A stretch of DNA of 64,000 nt, from assembly GCF_041052385.1 (NCBI RefSeq), contig NZ_CP163439.1:9661001-9725000 (forward strand), in the 5' to 3' direction. A program made the position numbers and the translations under genes. This DNA is from Streptomyces sp. R28. Its GTDB lineage: Bacteria; Actinomycetota; Actinomycetes; Streptomycetales; Streptomycetaceae. Below, one piece after another: positions 34,649-42,563 of this stretch. The notes below the pieces were generated by a model that searched no databases, was not told the origin of the DNA, and saw only the letters and a list, made by a program, of their open reading frames with translations. Each line of letters opens with the position of its first letter. The first letter of the stretch is position 1.

Positions 34649-35526
34649 GCGGTGTCTTCAAATGATCTTGAGTGGTGGATCATGGTCGGGTGATACGTCG
34701 ACATGAACTGTCGGATGCCGAATGGGAGTTCGTCCGGCCGCTACTGCCCGCCTCGTTGCGGGGCAGGAAGCGGCTGGACGACCGCACCGTGCTCAACGGG
34801 ATCGTGTGGAAGTTCCGTACGGGGACGGCTTGGCGGGACGTGCCCGAGCGGTACGGTCCGTGGGCCACGCTGCACACCCGGTTTCGCCGGTGGGCCCTGG
34901 ACGGCACGTTCGAGCGGATGCTCCAGGCCGCCCAGGCGAGGGCGGACGCGACCGGAGACATCGACTGGCTCGTGTCGATCGACTCAACCGTGGTCCGTGC
35001 CCACCAGCACGCTGCCGGGGCCCGAAAAGGGGGCTCGGCAGCCCCGGACTCGGTCGGTCCCGAGGCGGCCTGACCAGCAAGATTCACCTGGCATGCGATG
35101 CCCTGGGACGACCGCTCGCCTTCACCGTCACAGGCGGGAACACCAACGACTGCACCCAGTTCACCGCCGTGATGGACGCGATACGGGTGCCCCGCCTCGG
35201 GCCGGGACGGCCCCGTGTCCGGCCCGACCACGTCATCGGCGACAAGGGCTACAGCTCCAAAGCGATCCGGGCCTGGCTCAGGCGGCGGGGTGTCGGCCAT
35301 ACCATCCCGGAACGTTCCGACCAGATCCGCAACCGGCTCCGGCGCGGCCACCGCGGCGGGCGCCCGCCCGCCTTCGACAAGCGGCGCAACGTGGTCGAAC
35401 GCTGCTTCAACCGCTTGAAGCAGTGGCGAGGCATCGCCACCCGCTACGAGAAGACCGCCGAGTCCTACCAAGCAGCCGTCACCCTCGCATCGCTCCTGAT
35501 GTGGGCGTGACATTTGAAGACACCCC
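34649..35526 (+). mobile_element. IS5-family insertion sequence, complete, 878 bp
   Basis: Imperfect terminal inverted repeats GCGGTGTCTTCAAATG (34649-34664) and its complement ending GACACCCC at 35526 differ at one position. The element is flanked by CTAG direct repeats (34645-34648 and 35527-35530), a 4-bp target typical of IS5 relatives. It carries one transposase in two overlapping frames. Insertion fell on the glgC stop codon, whose TAG is part of the duplication. Nearly matched ends and clear target repeats suggest a recent, possibly still mobile insertion. Confidence 0.9.
34690..35510 (+). CDS. IS5-family DDE transposase, two frames joined by -1 frameshift
   Basis: Frame A from GTG 34690 (VIRRHELSDAEWEFVRPLL) to a stop at 35071-35073 encodes the DNA-binding region and the first catalytic Asp (SIDSTVVRAHQHAAG). 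Frame B, -1 relative, continues RGLGSPGLGRSRGGLTSKIHL and holds the second Asp (VIGDKGYSSKAIR) and the Glu (VVERCFNRLKQWRG). They join at an A4G5 run at 35024-35033, where slippage would give one protein of about 273 residues. Such programmed frameshifting is normal for IS427/ISL2-type IS5 members, so I regard it as functional rather than broken. Confidence 0.85.
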
Positions 35527-35618
35527 CTAGCGGGCCGGGCACGGCGACATCCTCGTCGGCGGTGGTGTCGTAATGCAGCGGGCGGCCAACGGACTCGGGA
35601 CAGCCCTCGTGGCTCTCG

Positions 35619-36545
35619 TCACGGACGACTGGAACAAGACGTCCTTCTGACCTCGATCGTTCGCGCGCACATCCTGGTGGATGAGGCGTCACCGCGATGG
35701 ACGATGACGACCGCTGCCAGGCCGACGGCCAGGCCGAGGGCGGTCTGTGCGCCGAACGGTTCGCCGAACATGAGGGCTCCCCACACTGCCGTGACCGGGG
35801 CCATGAGGAACATGAGGGTGTTGACCTCGGTGACTCCGGAGCGCCTCAGGATGAGCCAGTACAGCCCGTACCCGCCGAACGTCGACAAGGCCACGAGCCA
35901 GGTGATCGCGGACCAGAACGAGAGCTCGGCGGGCGGCTTCGCGGCTCCGGCGCTCACGGCCAACGCGGTGAAGACGACCGCACTGGTGGCGCAGTGGACG
36001 GTCATCGACACCACGGGCGCGACGCTCGTGCGGGAGCGGCTTTCGAAGAACGTGGCCGCCACCAGCGCGCACATGCCGAGGAAGGGAATGAGATAGGCCC
36101 ACCAGGCCGCCCCGGTGCCGGCCGCCGCATCGGCCAGGGTGACCACGGCGACGCCGCTCACCCCCAGGCACAGGCCCACCCACTGCCTGCGCGAGACGTA
36201 CTGACGCAACAGCGGTCCGGCAAGTGCCCCCGCGACGAGGGGCTGGACGCCGTCGATCAGGGCGGTGGTGCCGCTGGAGACCCCGAGTTGGATCGCGTAG
36301 TAGACGGTGAGCAGATAGCCGCTCTGCGACAGCACGCCGATCACGGCCTGCCGGCCCACATCCCGCATCGTGAGGCCCCGCCACGATGTTCTGGAGACGA
36401 CGGCGACGACGACCAGCACGACGGCCAGCGGCAGGAACCGCCACATCAGGATCGTGACCGCAGCCGCACTGCCCGCGCCGAGCTTGGCCCCGATGAACCC
36501 GGAACTCCAGCAGAGCACGAAGGCGATCGAGAGCAGGAAGTTCAT
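35619..36545 (-). CDS. EamA-family (DMT) exporter
   Basis: 308 residues from ATG 36545 (GGAGGGC 6 nt upstream). Ten hydrophobic helices in two five-helix EamA repeats, beginning LLSIAFVLCWSSGFIGAK and, in the second half, YLIPFLGMCALVAATFFE and NTLMFLMAPVTAVWGALMFGE. The C-terminal 25 residues (DASSTRMCARTIEVRR) look like read-through into sequence beside the IS target and may not be native. Divergent from a TetR gene across 77 bp holding two identical operator sites, so it is very likely the TetR-controlled efflux pump. Substrate unknown. Confidence 0.88.
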   Translation of the reverse strand: MNFLLSIAFVLCWSSGFIGAKLGAGSAAAVTILMWRFLPLAVVLVVVAVVSRTSWRGLTMRDVGRQAVIGVLSQSGYLLTVYYAIQLGVSSGTTALIDGVQPLVAGALAGPLLRQYVSRRQWVGLCLGVSGVAVVTLADAAAGTGAAWWAYLIPFLGMCALVAATFFESRSRTSVAPVVSMTVHCATSAVVFTALAVSAGAAKPPAELSFWSAITWLVALSTFGGYGLYWLILRRSGVTEVNTLMFLMAPVTAVWGALMFGEPFGAQTALGLAVGLAAVVIVHRGDASSTRMCARTIEVRRTSCSSRP

Positions 36546-36566
36546 GTCTTGCCCTCCATTGGCGCT

Positions 36567-36613
36567 CGACTATACAGATCGGTATACCCCTCCGACTATA
36601 CAGATCGGTATAC
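36567..36613. promoter_or_regulatory. Two identical TetR operator copies in the eamA-tetR divergent promoter
   Basis: The 21-bp sequence CGACTATACAGATCGGTATAC stands at 36567-36587 and again at 36593-36613, 26 bp apart. Each contains the dyad TATAC-N6-GTATA. TATACT at the second copy's end could also be a -10 for tetR. Placement between the divergent genes indicates autoregulation and control of the exporter by the TetR protein. Confidence 0.8.
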
Positions 36614-36622
36614 TGCCGAGAT

Positions 36623-37234
36623 ATGGGCACTGCCGAAACGCCGCGACGCATCACGATGACGCCTGCCGCACGGCGCGTCCTGGAGGCCGCCGCGAGGCTG
36701 TTCTACGAGCGCGGCATCCATGCCGTCGGAGTGGACCTGATCGCCGCCGAGGCCGGGGTGACGAAGAAGACCCTCTACGACCGCTTCGGCTCCAAGGAGC
36801 AGATCGTCGTGGAGTACCTCGCGGACCGTGACGAACGCTGGCGTGCCTTCCTGGCCCAGCACCTCGAAGCCGCCCGGCCGGCCTCGGCGGCATCGCGCGT
36901 GGCAGCCGTCTTCGACGCCGCACGCGCGTGGTCGGCGGAGTACAGCTCCAAGGGGTGCAGCATGGTCAACGCTCACGCCGAGATCAGCGACCCCGCCCAC
37001 CCGGCCTACCCGATCATCAGCGGGCAAAAGCAGTGGATGCTCGCCCTGTTCACCGACCTCGCCAGGGAGATCACCCCGGACGGGGCCGACTGTCTGGGCC
37101 GGACGCTCATGCTGCTCCACGAAGGAGCGCTCGTCGCCCATGGCCTGAACAGCTTCGCGGACCCCGTCGGTCATGCCCGCGAGCAGGCGCAGGCGCTCCT
37201 CGTCGCTACTGAGGCCTCCGCGGGGAAGCGTTGA
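36623..37234 (+). CDS. TetR-family repressor
   Basis: 203 residues from ATG 36623. The N-terminal HTH is RVLEAAARLFYERGIHAVGVDLIAAEAGVTKKTLYDRFGSKEQI-like (about residues 18-62), the standard TetR operator-binding region. The helical C-terminal ligand domain includes the segment SMVNAHAEISDPAHPA, seen in TetR_C regulators of the YxaF/AcrR type. ATG lies only 10 bp after the second operator copy, so the leader is very short or absent. It should repress itself and the divergent EamA exporter until a ligand binds. Confidence 0.9.
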   Translation: MGTAETPRRITMTPAARRVLEAAARLFYERGIHAVGVDLIAAEAGVTKKTLYDRFGSKEQIVVEYLADRDERWRAFLAQHLEAARPASAASRVAAVFDAARAWSAEYSSKGCSMVNAHAEISDPAHPAYPIISGQKQWMLALFTDLAREITPDGADCLGRTLMLLHEGALVAHGLNSFADPVGHAREQAQALLVATEASAGKR

Positions 37235-37363
37235 ACGTGCTGACACTCGGACGCGGCGCCGCTGAGGGTGGCTCGCGAGGTGCTCGTCGTGACGCCTCCC
37301 GGGTGACTCCCACGGGATGCCCGGCGCCGCAACCTGTGTTGAAGTGACCTCATATGCACCATG

Positions 37364-37393
37364 AGTCCCGCCCCTTTCGTATGGGGTGGGACT
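37364..37393 (+). terminator. Hairpin downstream of tetR
   Basis: Arms AGTCCCGCCCC (37364-37374) and GGGGTGGGACT (37383-37393) pair over 11 positions with one G-U, loop 8 nt, followed by TTAATCTG. It lies 130 bp after the tetR stop and before the acyltransferase gene; a factor-independent terminator is likely. Confidence 0.5.
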
Positions 37394-37406
37394 TAATCTG
37401 CTGTTA

Positions 37407-37503
37407 ACTGAGCGTAGCTTGATCGTACTTGACCGTAATCGCTTCAGGGCGATTGACTTCTGATTCACCCGTCGTCGACGCGAGGCAAGCCATTGACTTC
37501 TGA
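37407..37503 (+). repeat. 10-bp tandem motif and 12-bp direct repeat in the leader of the acyltransferase gene
   Basis: ACTGAGCGTA (37407-37416), CTTGATCGTA (37418-37427) and CTTGACCGTA (37428-37437) form a near-tandem array at one-helical-turn spacing. ATTGACTTCTGA occurs at 37452-37463 and 37492-37503; the acyltransferase TTG start is inside the second copy. A TTG in the first copy opens a 16-codon frame that ends at 37503, overlapping that start. The array may bind a regulator; the mini-frame may be a leader. Confidence 0.45.
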
Positions 37504-38830
37504 CCCGCTCGCCCCTCTCGACCTGGCGTTCTGGAACATCGAGTCCGCCGAACACCCCATGCACCTGGGCGCGCTCGGTGTGTTCACGGCGCACTCGCCC
37601 ACCGCCGGCGCCCATGCTGCCGACCTGCTCGCCGCCCGCGCCGCCGCCGTCCCGGGACTGCGGATGCGCATCCGCGACGCCTGGCAGCCGCTGGATCTCC
37701 TCCAGCCGTTCTCGTTCGGTGGCGCGGCCCGCGAGCCCGCTCCCGACTTCGACCCCATGGACCACGTCCGGCTGCACGCCCCGACCGGCGACTTCCAGGC
37801 GGTGGCGGGCCGACTCATGGAGCGCCCGCTGGAGCGCGGCCGGCCGCCGTGGGAGGCGCATGTGCTGCCGGGGGAGGACGGCGTGTCCTTCGCCGTGCTG
37901 TTCAAGTTCCACCACGCCCTCGCCGACGGGCTGAGGGCACTGACCCTCGCCGCCGCCGTCCTGGACCCGATGGACCTGCCCGCGCGCAGGCCTCGCCCCG
38001 AGGAGCCCCGGCGCGGTCTCCTCCCGGATGTGCGCAAGCTGCCCGCGCTGCTGCGCGGCGCCGTGTCCGACGTGGGCCGGGCCCTCGACATCGGGGCCTC
38101 CGTCGCCGTGTCCACCTTGGACGTGCGCTCGTCGTCCGCGCTGACTGCGGAGTCGAGCGGCACCCGCCGTACCGCCGGAGTCGTGGTCGACATCGACGAC
38201 GTGCACGTGATCCGCAAGGCCGTCGGCGGCACCGTCAACGACGTTCTCATCGCGGTCGTCGCGGGCGCCTTGCGCCGCTGGCTCGACGAACGCGGCGACG
38301 GCAGCGAGGGCGTCGCGCCCCGCGCCCTGATTCCCGTCTCCAAGCGTCGGCCGCGCACCGCGCACCCACAGGGCAACCGGCTCTCCGGCTACTTGATACG
38401 GCTTCCGGTCGACGACCCCGACCCACTGCGCCGCCTCGCCACGGTCCGTACCGCGATGGACCGCAACAAGGACGCCGGCCCCAACCGGGGCGCGGGCGCC
38501 GTCGCCCTGCTCGCCGACCACGTGCCGGCGCTCGGGCACCGGCTCGGCGGGCCGCTGGTCGGCCAGGCCGCCCGGCTCTGGTTCGACATCCTGGTCACCA
38601 GCGTGCCGCTGCCCGGCATCGGCCTGAAGCTCGGCGGCCACCCCGTCACCGAGGTCTACCCCTTCGCCCCGCTGGCGCGCGGGCAGTCCCTCGCGGTGGC
38701 CGTCTCGACGTACCGCGGACGCGTCCACTACGGACTCGTCGCCGACGCCGAGGCCGTACCGGACCTCGATGTCCTCGCCCGGGCCGTGTCCGAGGAGGTC
38801 GCGGAGCTGATCACCGCCTGCGGTCCCTGA
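37493..38830 (+). CDS. Wax ester synthase/diacylglycerol acyltransferase (WS/DGAT)
   Basis: 445 residues. TTG 37493 with GAGG 7 nt upstream starts at the conserved LAPLDLAFWNIES. The catalytic HHxxxDG is FKFHHALADG (about residues 138-147), preceded by RPPWEAHVLPG. GGTVNDVLIAVVAGALRRWL and the PLPGIGLKLGGHPV-like end of WES_acyltransferase/DUF1298 follow. The enzyme acylates diacylglycerol with acyl-CoA to store triacylglycerol at the membrane. S. coelicolor SCO0958 is, as I recall, the main DGAT in a comparable neighbourhood. Length is normal. Regulation may involve the repeat array in its leader. Confidence 0.92.
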   Translation: MTSDPLAPLDLAFWNIESAEHPMHLGALGVFTAHSPTAGAHAADLLAARAAAVPGLRMRIRDAWQPLDLLQPFSFGGAAREPAPDFDPMDHVRLHAPTGDFQAVAGRLMERPLERGRPPWEAHVLPGEDGVSFAVLFKFHHALADGLRALTLAAAVLDPMDLPARRPRPEEPRRGLLPDVRKLPALLRGAVSDVGRALDIGASVAVSTLDVRSSSALTAESSGTRRTAGVVVDIDDVHVIRKAVGGTVNDVLIAVVAGALRRWLDERGDGSEGVAPRALIPVSKRRPRTAHPQGNRLSGYLIRLPVDDPDPLRRLATVRTAMDRNKDAGPNRGAGAVALLADHVPALGHRLGGPLVGQAARLWFDILVTSVPLPGIGLKLGGHPVTEVYPFAPLARGQSLAVAVSTYRGRVHYGLVADAEAVPDLDVLARAVSEEVAELITACGP

Positions 38831-38862
38831 GGCCTCCTTTCGTCGGGCTCGCCCGCCGGTTT

Positions 38863-38892
38863 TTGGAGGACCGGCCCGGCGCTCCGTACAAT
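38863..38892 (+). promoter_or_regulatory. Sigma-70-type promoter for the zinc-ribbon SDR gene
   Basis: TTGGAG (38863-38868) and TACAAT (38887-38892) with an 18-bp spacer resemble an HrdB promoter; start of transcription would fall near 38899, about 56 bp before the ATG at 38955. Confidence 0.45.
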
Positions 38893-38954
38893 TCCCCGTT
38901 CGAAAGCGGACGCGGTCGGAGCGCCGCGCGGGTGATCAGGGAAACGGCAGCGCG

Positions 38955-40472
38955 ATGACGGTGACAGAGGAAGGCTCGGCGACGACGCACGAGGTCGTGC
39001 ACGAGCCCGGTGACGAGGTCGTCCACGGCCCCGGCATCGACCCCGAGCGGCTGGCCGTCTGCCTCAGCGTGCTCGACGAACTCGACAAGCTGGAGGTCGA
39101 CCACCCCGACGCCATCGCCGTGCGCCGGGCCACCGCGGGCATCTACCGCACCGTCAAGCAGCGCCGCCGCCAGGAGCGCCGGGCCGCCAAGACCGCCCAC
39201 GACAAGGCGGTCACGGAGGCCACGGCGACCGGCTCCGCCCAGCGCATCGACGACGAGACCGAGGGCATCCTGCCGTCGTCGGTCACCGAGGAGGGCAAGA
39301 TCGCGGGGATACTCCAGCGCCCGCGCTCCTGCTACACCTGCAAGACCCGGTACGTGGAAGTCGACTACTTCTACCACCAGCTCTGTCCGGACTGCGCCCG
39401 CCTGAACCGCGAGAAGCGCGACGTCCGGGCCGACCTCACCGGCAAGCGCGCCCTGCTCACCGGCGGCCGCGCCAAGATCGGCATGTACATCGCGCTCAGG
39501 CTGCTGCGCGACGGCGCGCACACCACGATCACCACGCGCTTCCCCAAGGACGCCATCCGCCGCTTCAAGGCCATGGACGACTCGGCGGACTGGATGCACC
39601 GCCTGGAGGTCGTCGGCATCGACCTGCGCGACCCGGCCCAGGCCGTGGCCCTCGCCGACCAGGTCGCCGAGGCGGGCCCGCTCGACATCCTCATCAACAA
39701 CGCGACGCAGACCGTACGCCGCCTGCCCTCCGCCTACGCCGCCCTGGTCGACGGCGAGAGCGCCCCGCTGCCCGCCGGTGAACTCCCCGCCCACCACGTC
39801 ATCGGCGCGTTCGGCTCCGGCGCGGTCGACGGCCTGGCCGCGCTGCCCGTCGGCATCAGCGGCCTCGACGCCCAGCAGGTCGCCGACCTCGCCCTGGTCG
39901 CGGGCAACGCCAGCGTCGCCCGGCACCTCGATGGCACCGCCATCGACGCGGGCGGCCTCGTGCCCGACGTCGTCGACTCCAACACCTGGGTGCAGACCAT
40001 CGAGCAGATCTCCCCGGTGGAGCTCCTCGAGACCCAGCTGTGCAACTACACCGCGCCGTTCATCCTGATCAGCAAGCTCCGCCCGGCCATGGCCGACGCC
40101 GCCAAGAAGGCGACGAGCGGGCGTGCGTACGTCGTGAACGTCTCGGCGATGGAGGGCGTCTTCGGCCGCGGCTACAAGGGCGCGGGCCATCCGAACACCA
40201 ACGCCGCCAAGGCCGCCATGAACATGGTCACGCGGACCAGTGCCCAGGAGATGTTCCAGACCGACGGCATCCTCATGACCTCGGTCGACACCGGCTGGAT
40301 CACCGACGAGCGCCCCCACTTCGACAAGCTGCGCCTCGCCGAGGAGGGCTTCCACGCCCCGCTCGACCTGGTCGACGGTGCGGCGCGGGTCTACGACCCG
40401 GTCGTGCGGGGTGAGGCGGGCGACGACGTGTACGGCGTCTTCCTGAAGGACTACGCGCCGGGTAAGTGGTAG
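38955..40472 (+). CDS. Short-chain dehydrogenase fused to an N-terminal helical/zinc-ribbon region
   Basis: 505 residues, about twice a normal SDR. Residues 1-120 are charged and helical (KQRRRQERRAAKTAHDKA). A four-cysteine ribbon CYTC...CPDC spans about residues 133-155. The Rossmann SDR domain begins KRALLTGGRAKIGMYIALRLL (T-G-G-R-x-x-I-G), has LDILINNATQTV, Ser in YVVNVSAMEG, and a region GAGHPNTNAAKAAMNM where Y-x-x-x-K appears changed to N-x-x-A-A-K, so classical catalysis is uncertain. An insertion of about 100 residues (SAYAALVDGESAPLPAGE) splits the SDR. The chimera is recurrent in actinobacteria in my memory, but function is unknown. Confidence 0.8.
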   Translation: MTVTEEGSATTHEVVHEPGDEVVHGPGIDPERLAVCLSVLDELDKLEVDHPDAIAVRRATAGIYRTVKQRRRQERRAAKTAHDKAVTEATATGSAQRIDDETEGILPSSVTEEGKIAGILQRPRSCYTCKTRYVEVDYFYHQLCPDCARLNREKRDVRADLTGKRALLTGGRAKIGMYIALRLLRDGAHTTITTRFPKDAIRRFKAMDDSADWMHRLEVVGIDLRDPAQAVALADQVAEAGPLDILINNATQTVRRLPSAYAALVDGESAPLPAGELPAHHVIGAFGSGAVDGLAALPVGISGLDAQQVADLALVAGNASVARHLDGTAIDAGGLVPDVVDSNTWVQTIEQISPVELLETQLCNYTAPFILISKLRPAMADAAKKATSGRAYVVNVSAMEGVFGRGYKGAGHPNTNAAKAAMNMVTRTSAQEMFQTDGILMTSVDTGWITDERPHFDKLRLAEEGFHAPLDLVDGAARVYDPVVRGEAGDDVYGVFLKDYAPGKW

Positions 40473-40574
40473 TCGCTTCACGCCGGTGGTCCTGTGCCGG
40501 TCGAGAGTGGTTGGTCGCACCCGCCCGGCGGAGCCGCATGTCCGTACAGACCCGCGCCCCCAGGTCCGTTCTGC

Positions 40575-41387
40575 TCACCCTTGCGTGAACGGCGGCGCCT
40601 GTGACCGCAGCCGCTCGTGCACCGCGTACGCCCCGGAGGTGTACGCGGCCCGCACCCGGGTCCCCCCGTCCACCAGCAGGTCCGCCCCGGTCACCCACTG
40701 CGCCGCGTCCGACGCGAGCCACACCACCGCCCGCGCCACGTCCTCGGGCTCCCCGATCCGGCCGAGCGGCAGCCCGGCCGCCACCTCCTCCTCACCCGGC
40801 TCCCACACGAACCGTGCCATCTCGGTGCGGACGAGCCCGGGGGAGACGGAGTTGACCCGCACCTTCGGGGCCAGCTCGCCCGCGAGCTGCTGGGTGAGGT
40901 GGGCGAGGGCCGCCTTGCTGGTGCCGTACGCGCCGATGCCGGGTCCGACATGGGCGGCGCCCTCGGTGCAGACGTTGATCACCGTGCCGCCGTGTTCGCC
41001 CATCCAGGCCCGCCAGGCGCACTGCACGAGCCGCAGGGGCGCCTCGACGTTCACGGCGAACGCCTCGCGCCAAGCCCGCGGATCGACGTCCATGAGGGGG
41101 CCGTACGGCAGGTTGGTGGCCGCGTTGTTCACCAGGACGTCGATCCGGCCGAACTCGCGCAGAGCGAGGTCCACCACCGCCCGCAGATGGTCCGGCTCGG
41201 CCACGCTGCCGGCGACCCCCACGCCGCCCAGCTCGGCGGCCGTGCGCCGCACCTCGTCCGCGTCCCGCGCGGTCACGCACACCCGTGCCCCGGCGGCGGC
41301 CAGTTGCCGGGCGACGGCGTGCCCGATGCCGCGCGTGGCGCCGGTGACGACGGCGGCTCTGCCCTGAAGTCCGTACGACGACGTCAT
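40575..41387 (-). CDS. SDR-family oxidoreductase
   Basis: 270 residues, classical SDR. TGATRGIGHAVARQ cofactor loop, DVLVNNAATNLP, Ser in VINVCTEGAAHV, catalytic YGTSKAALAHL and the C-terminal ADLLVDGGTRVRAAY. The Arg after the first Gly-rich turn suggests NADP(H). The stretch NVCTEGA has Thr rather than the usual Ser at the substrate-polarising site. ATG 41387 starts at MTSSYGLQGRAAVVTG. Next gene on the same strand (41413-41862) ends 25 bp upstream, so the two may be cotranscribed. Substrate unknown. Confidence 0.9.
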   Translation of the reverse strand: MTSSYGLQGRAAVVTGATRGIGHAVARQLAAAGARVCVTARDADEVRRTAAELGGVGVAGSVAEPDHLRAVVDLALREFGRIDVLVNNAATNLPYGPLMDVDPRAWREAFAVNVEAPLRLVQCAWRAWMGEHGGTVINVCTEGAAHVGPGIGAYGTSKAALAHLTQQLAGELAPKVRVNSVSPGLVRTEMARFVWEPGEEEVAAGLPLGRIGEPEDVARAVVWLASDAAQWVTGADLLVDGGTRVRAAYTSGAYAVHERLRSQAPPFTQG

Positions 41388-41412
41388 CGCCGTACGGTCT
41401 CATGACGGATCG

Positions 41413-41862
41413 TCAGTCAACAGCCCCGAGCCGGGAGTTCCGTGCCGCCACCAGCTCCAGCACCGTGCGCCAGTCCTCCAGCACCCCGGCGTCGAACTCG
41501 GCGCCGCGGCCCTCCTCGTCGGCCTGGCGCAGGCGGACCAGGTCGTCGTCGGCGGAGTCGAAGGCCCGCACCTGGCCACGGACGAGGCGGGAGACCCGTT
41601 CGCCGAGGAGAGGTCGCACCGCGTCCGCCGCGCAGTCGCGGTGGCGGGTCATGTCGCCCGGGCCGAGCAGGGGGCCGATGGCATGAACGAGCCCCGCGAC
41701 CTGGAGCTCCTTGTCGGCGGGGCGGGCGCGGCGCAGCAGAGCGGCGGTCTGCAGCGCGTGTTGGTGGAGATCGACTCGGGTGCTCCCGAGGCCCGGGGCG
41801 TCGGGGGTGCCCCGGCAGGCGTACAGCAGATCCATCAGCTCTTCGACACTGCGCAGCTCCAT
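41413..41862 (-). CDS. HD-domain-like protein with altered HD motif
   Basis: 149 residues from ATG 41862 (GGGAGG 9 nt upstream). Helical; HQHALQTAALLRRAR and LQVAGLVHAIGPLL align with the first two metal elements of HD-superfamily phosphohydrolases/oxygenases (PhnZ-like), but the diagnostic His-Asp is His-Ala (VHAIG). RHRDCAADAVRPLLGERV and LVRGQVRAFDSADDDL follow. Loss of that Asp predicts a changed metal site or a non-catalytic role. It is divergent from the short peptide gene at 42336 and upstream of the SDR. Confidence 0.7.
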   Translation of the reverse strand: MELRSVEELMDLLYACRGTPDAPGLGSTRVDLHQHALQTAALLRRARPADKELQVAGLVHAIGPLLGPGDMTRHRDCAADAVRPLLGERVSRLVRGQVRAFDSADDDLVRLRQADEEGRGAEFDAGVLEDWRTVLELVAARNSRLGAVD

Positions 41863-42335
41863 GCGTCAGTCCTCCCGCCGGGCAAGCCGTTGCCGTACGG
41901 CAGCAGATCATGGCCGCCTTGCGAATCGGCCAACGGGACTTGAACTGCTCGGCGTGCTCAGGTTCCCCGCCGGGCAGCAAGATGATGTTGATCCGAACGA
42001 GTGACTTGTAAACGGTGCATTCCGTTACGAACAGGTGAATAGCCGGGCTGGTAAATACCGTTTGACTCCGGATAGTTACACCTTGTTTGCGTCCCCATCG
42101 AGCGGGTACCCGCTCATTTGGTTAGTCTGTAGCGGACGGACAGCACTACAGGGTCCCAACCCACACCCACGGTCCGTCCCGGGACAAGCCGGTGCACAAC
42201 GGCCTGCCTTGCATACCAGTGACCGGCGCCACCGCGTCCGAACCGACTTTGAGTAAAACCCGAGCGGGCGTCAGGTGCCGGACCGCAGACTGGCCGGCCC
42301 GCCCCGAGGGTGATCCGACACAGAAGGAGTGCGCG
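41863..42335. other. Intergenic region between the HD-like gene and the short peptide gene
   Basis: About 470 bp with lower GC than neighbours, especially 41990-42130. No gene supported. It should hold promoters for the two divergent genes; TTGACT at 42062-42067 is a possible -35 without a clear -10. The long open frame that covers part of it (from 42192) lacks a ribosome site; the short gene inside it at 42336 has one. Confidence 0.4.
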
Positions 42336-42509
42336 GTGACACCTGAGAAGACGAATCGCGAACAGCGCCCCAAGGAACGCACGGAGCGCGCGGGTGGCCG
42401 GTCGAAGGAGATCGGCAGTCTCGATGTGTGGGCCAGGTCCGCCCCCATCCGCCTGGCGGGGTACGAGGACGACCTCGCCGAGCCCCACATCCTGCCCAGC
42501 GTCGACTGA
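42336..42509 (+). CDS. 57-residue peptide, candidate multiple-cyclophane RiPP precursor (AmcA-like)
   Basis: GTG 42336 follows AAGGAG by 6 nt. The leader (TPEKTNREQRPKERTERAGG) is charged and lacks hydrophobic residues; the C-terminal half reads EIGSLDVWARSAPIRLAGYE and then DDLAEPHILPSVD. W-A-R and Y-E-D fit the aromatic-x-x three-residue motif cyclised by radical SAM/SPASM maturases, and H-I-L could be a third site. From memory, streptomycete peptides with this WARSAPIRLAGYEDD core are annotated as the cyclophane RiPP AmcA; I cannot check. No radical SAM gene lies in the window, so the precursor would be an orphan whose maturase is elsewhere. The gene is real by ribosome site and codon use; the RiPP assignment is inference. 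Confidence 0.6.
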   Translation: MTPEKTNREQRPKERTERAGGRSKEIGSLDVWARSAPIRLAGYEDDLAEPHILPSVD

Positions 42510-42563
42510 CGGGGCAGAACTCTTCGCGATCGCCGACCGCATGGGCGTGCGAGACTCACGCCC

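Noticed and set aside
34672..35510. IS transposase as a pseudogene because of its frame break
   Set aside because: The break is at an A4G5 run and joins in the -1 frame with all DDE residues intact, as in IS5 members that use programmed frameshifting.
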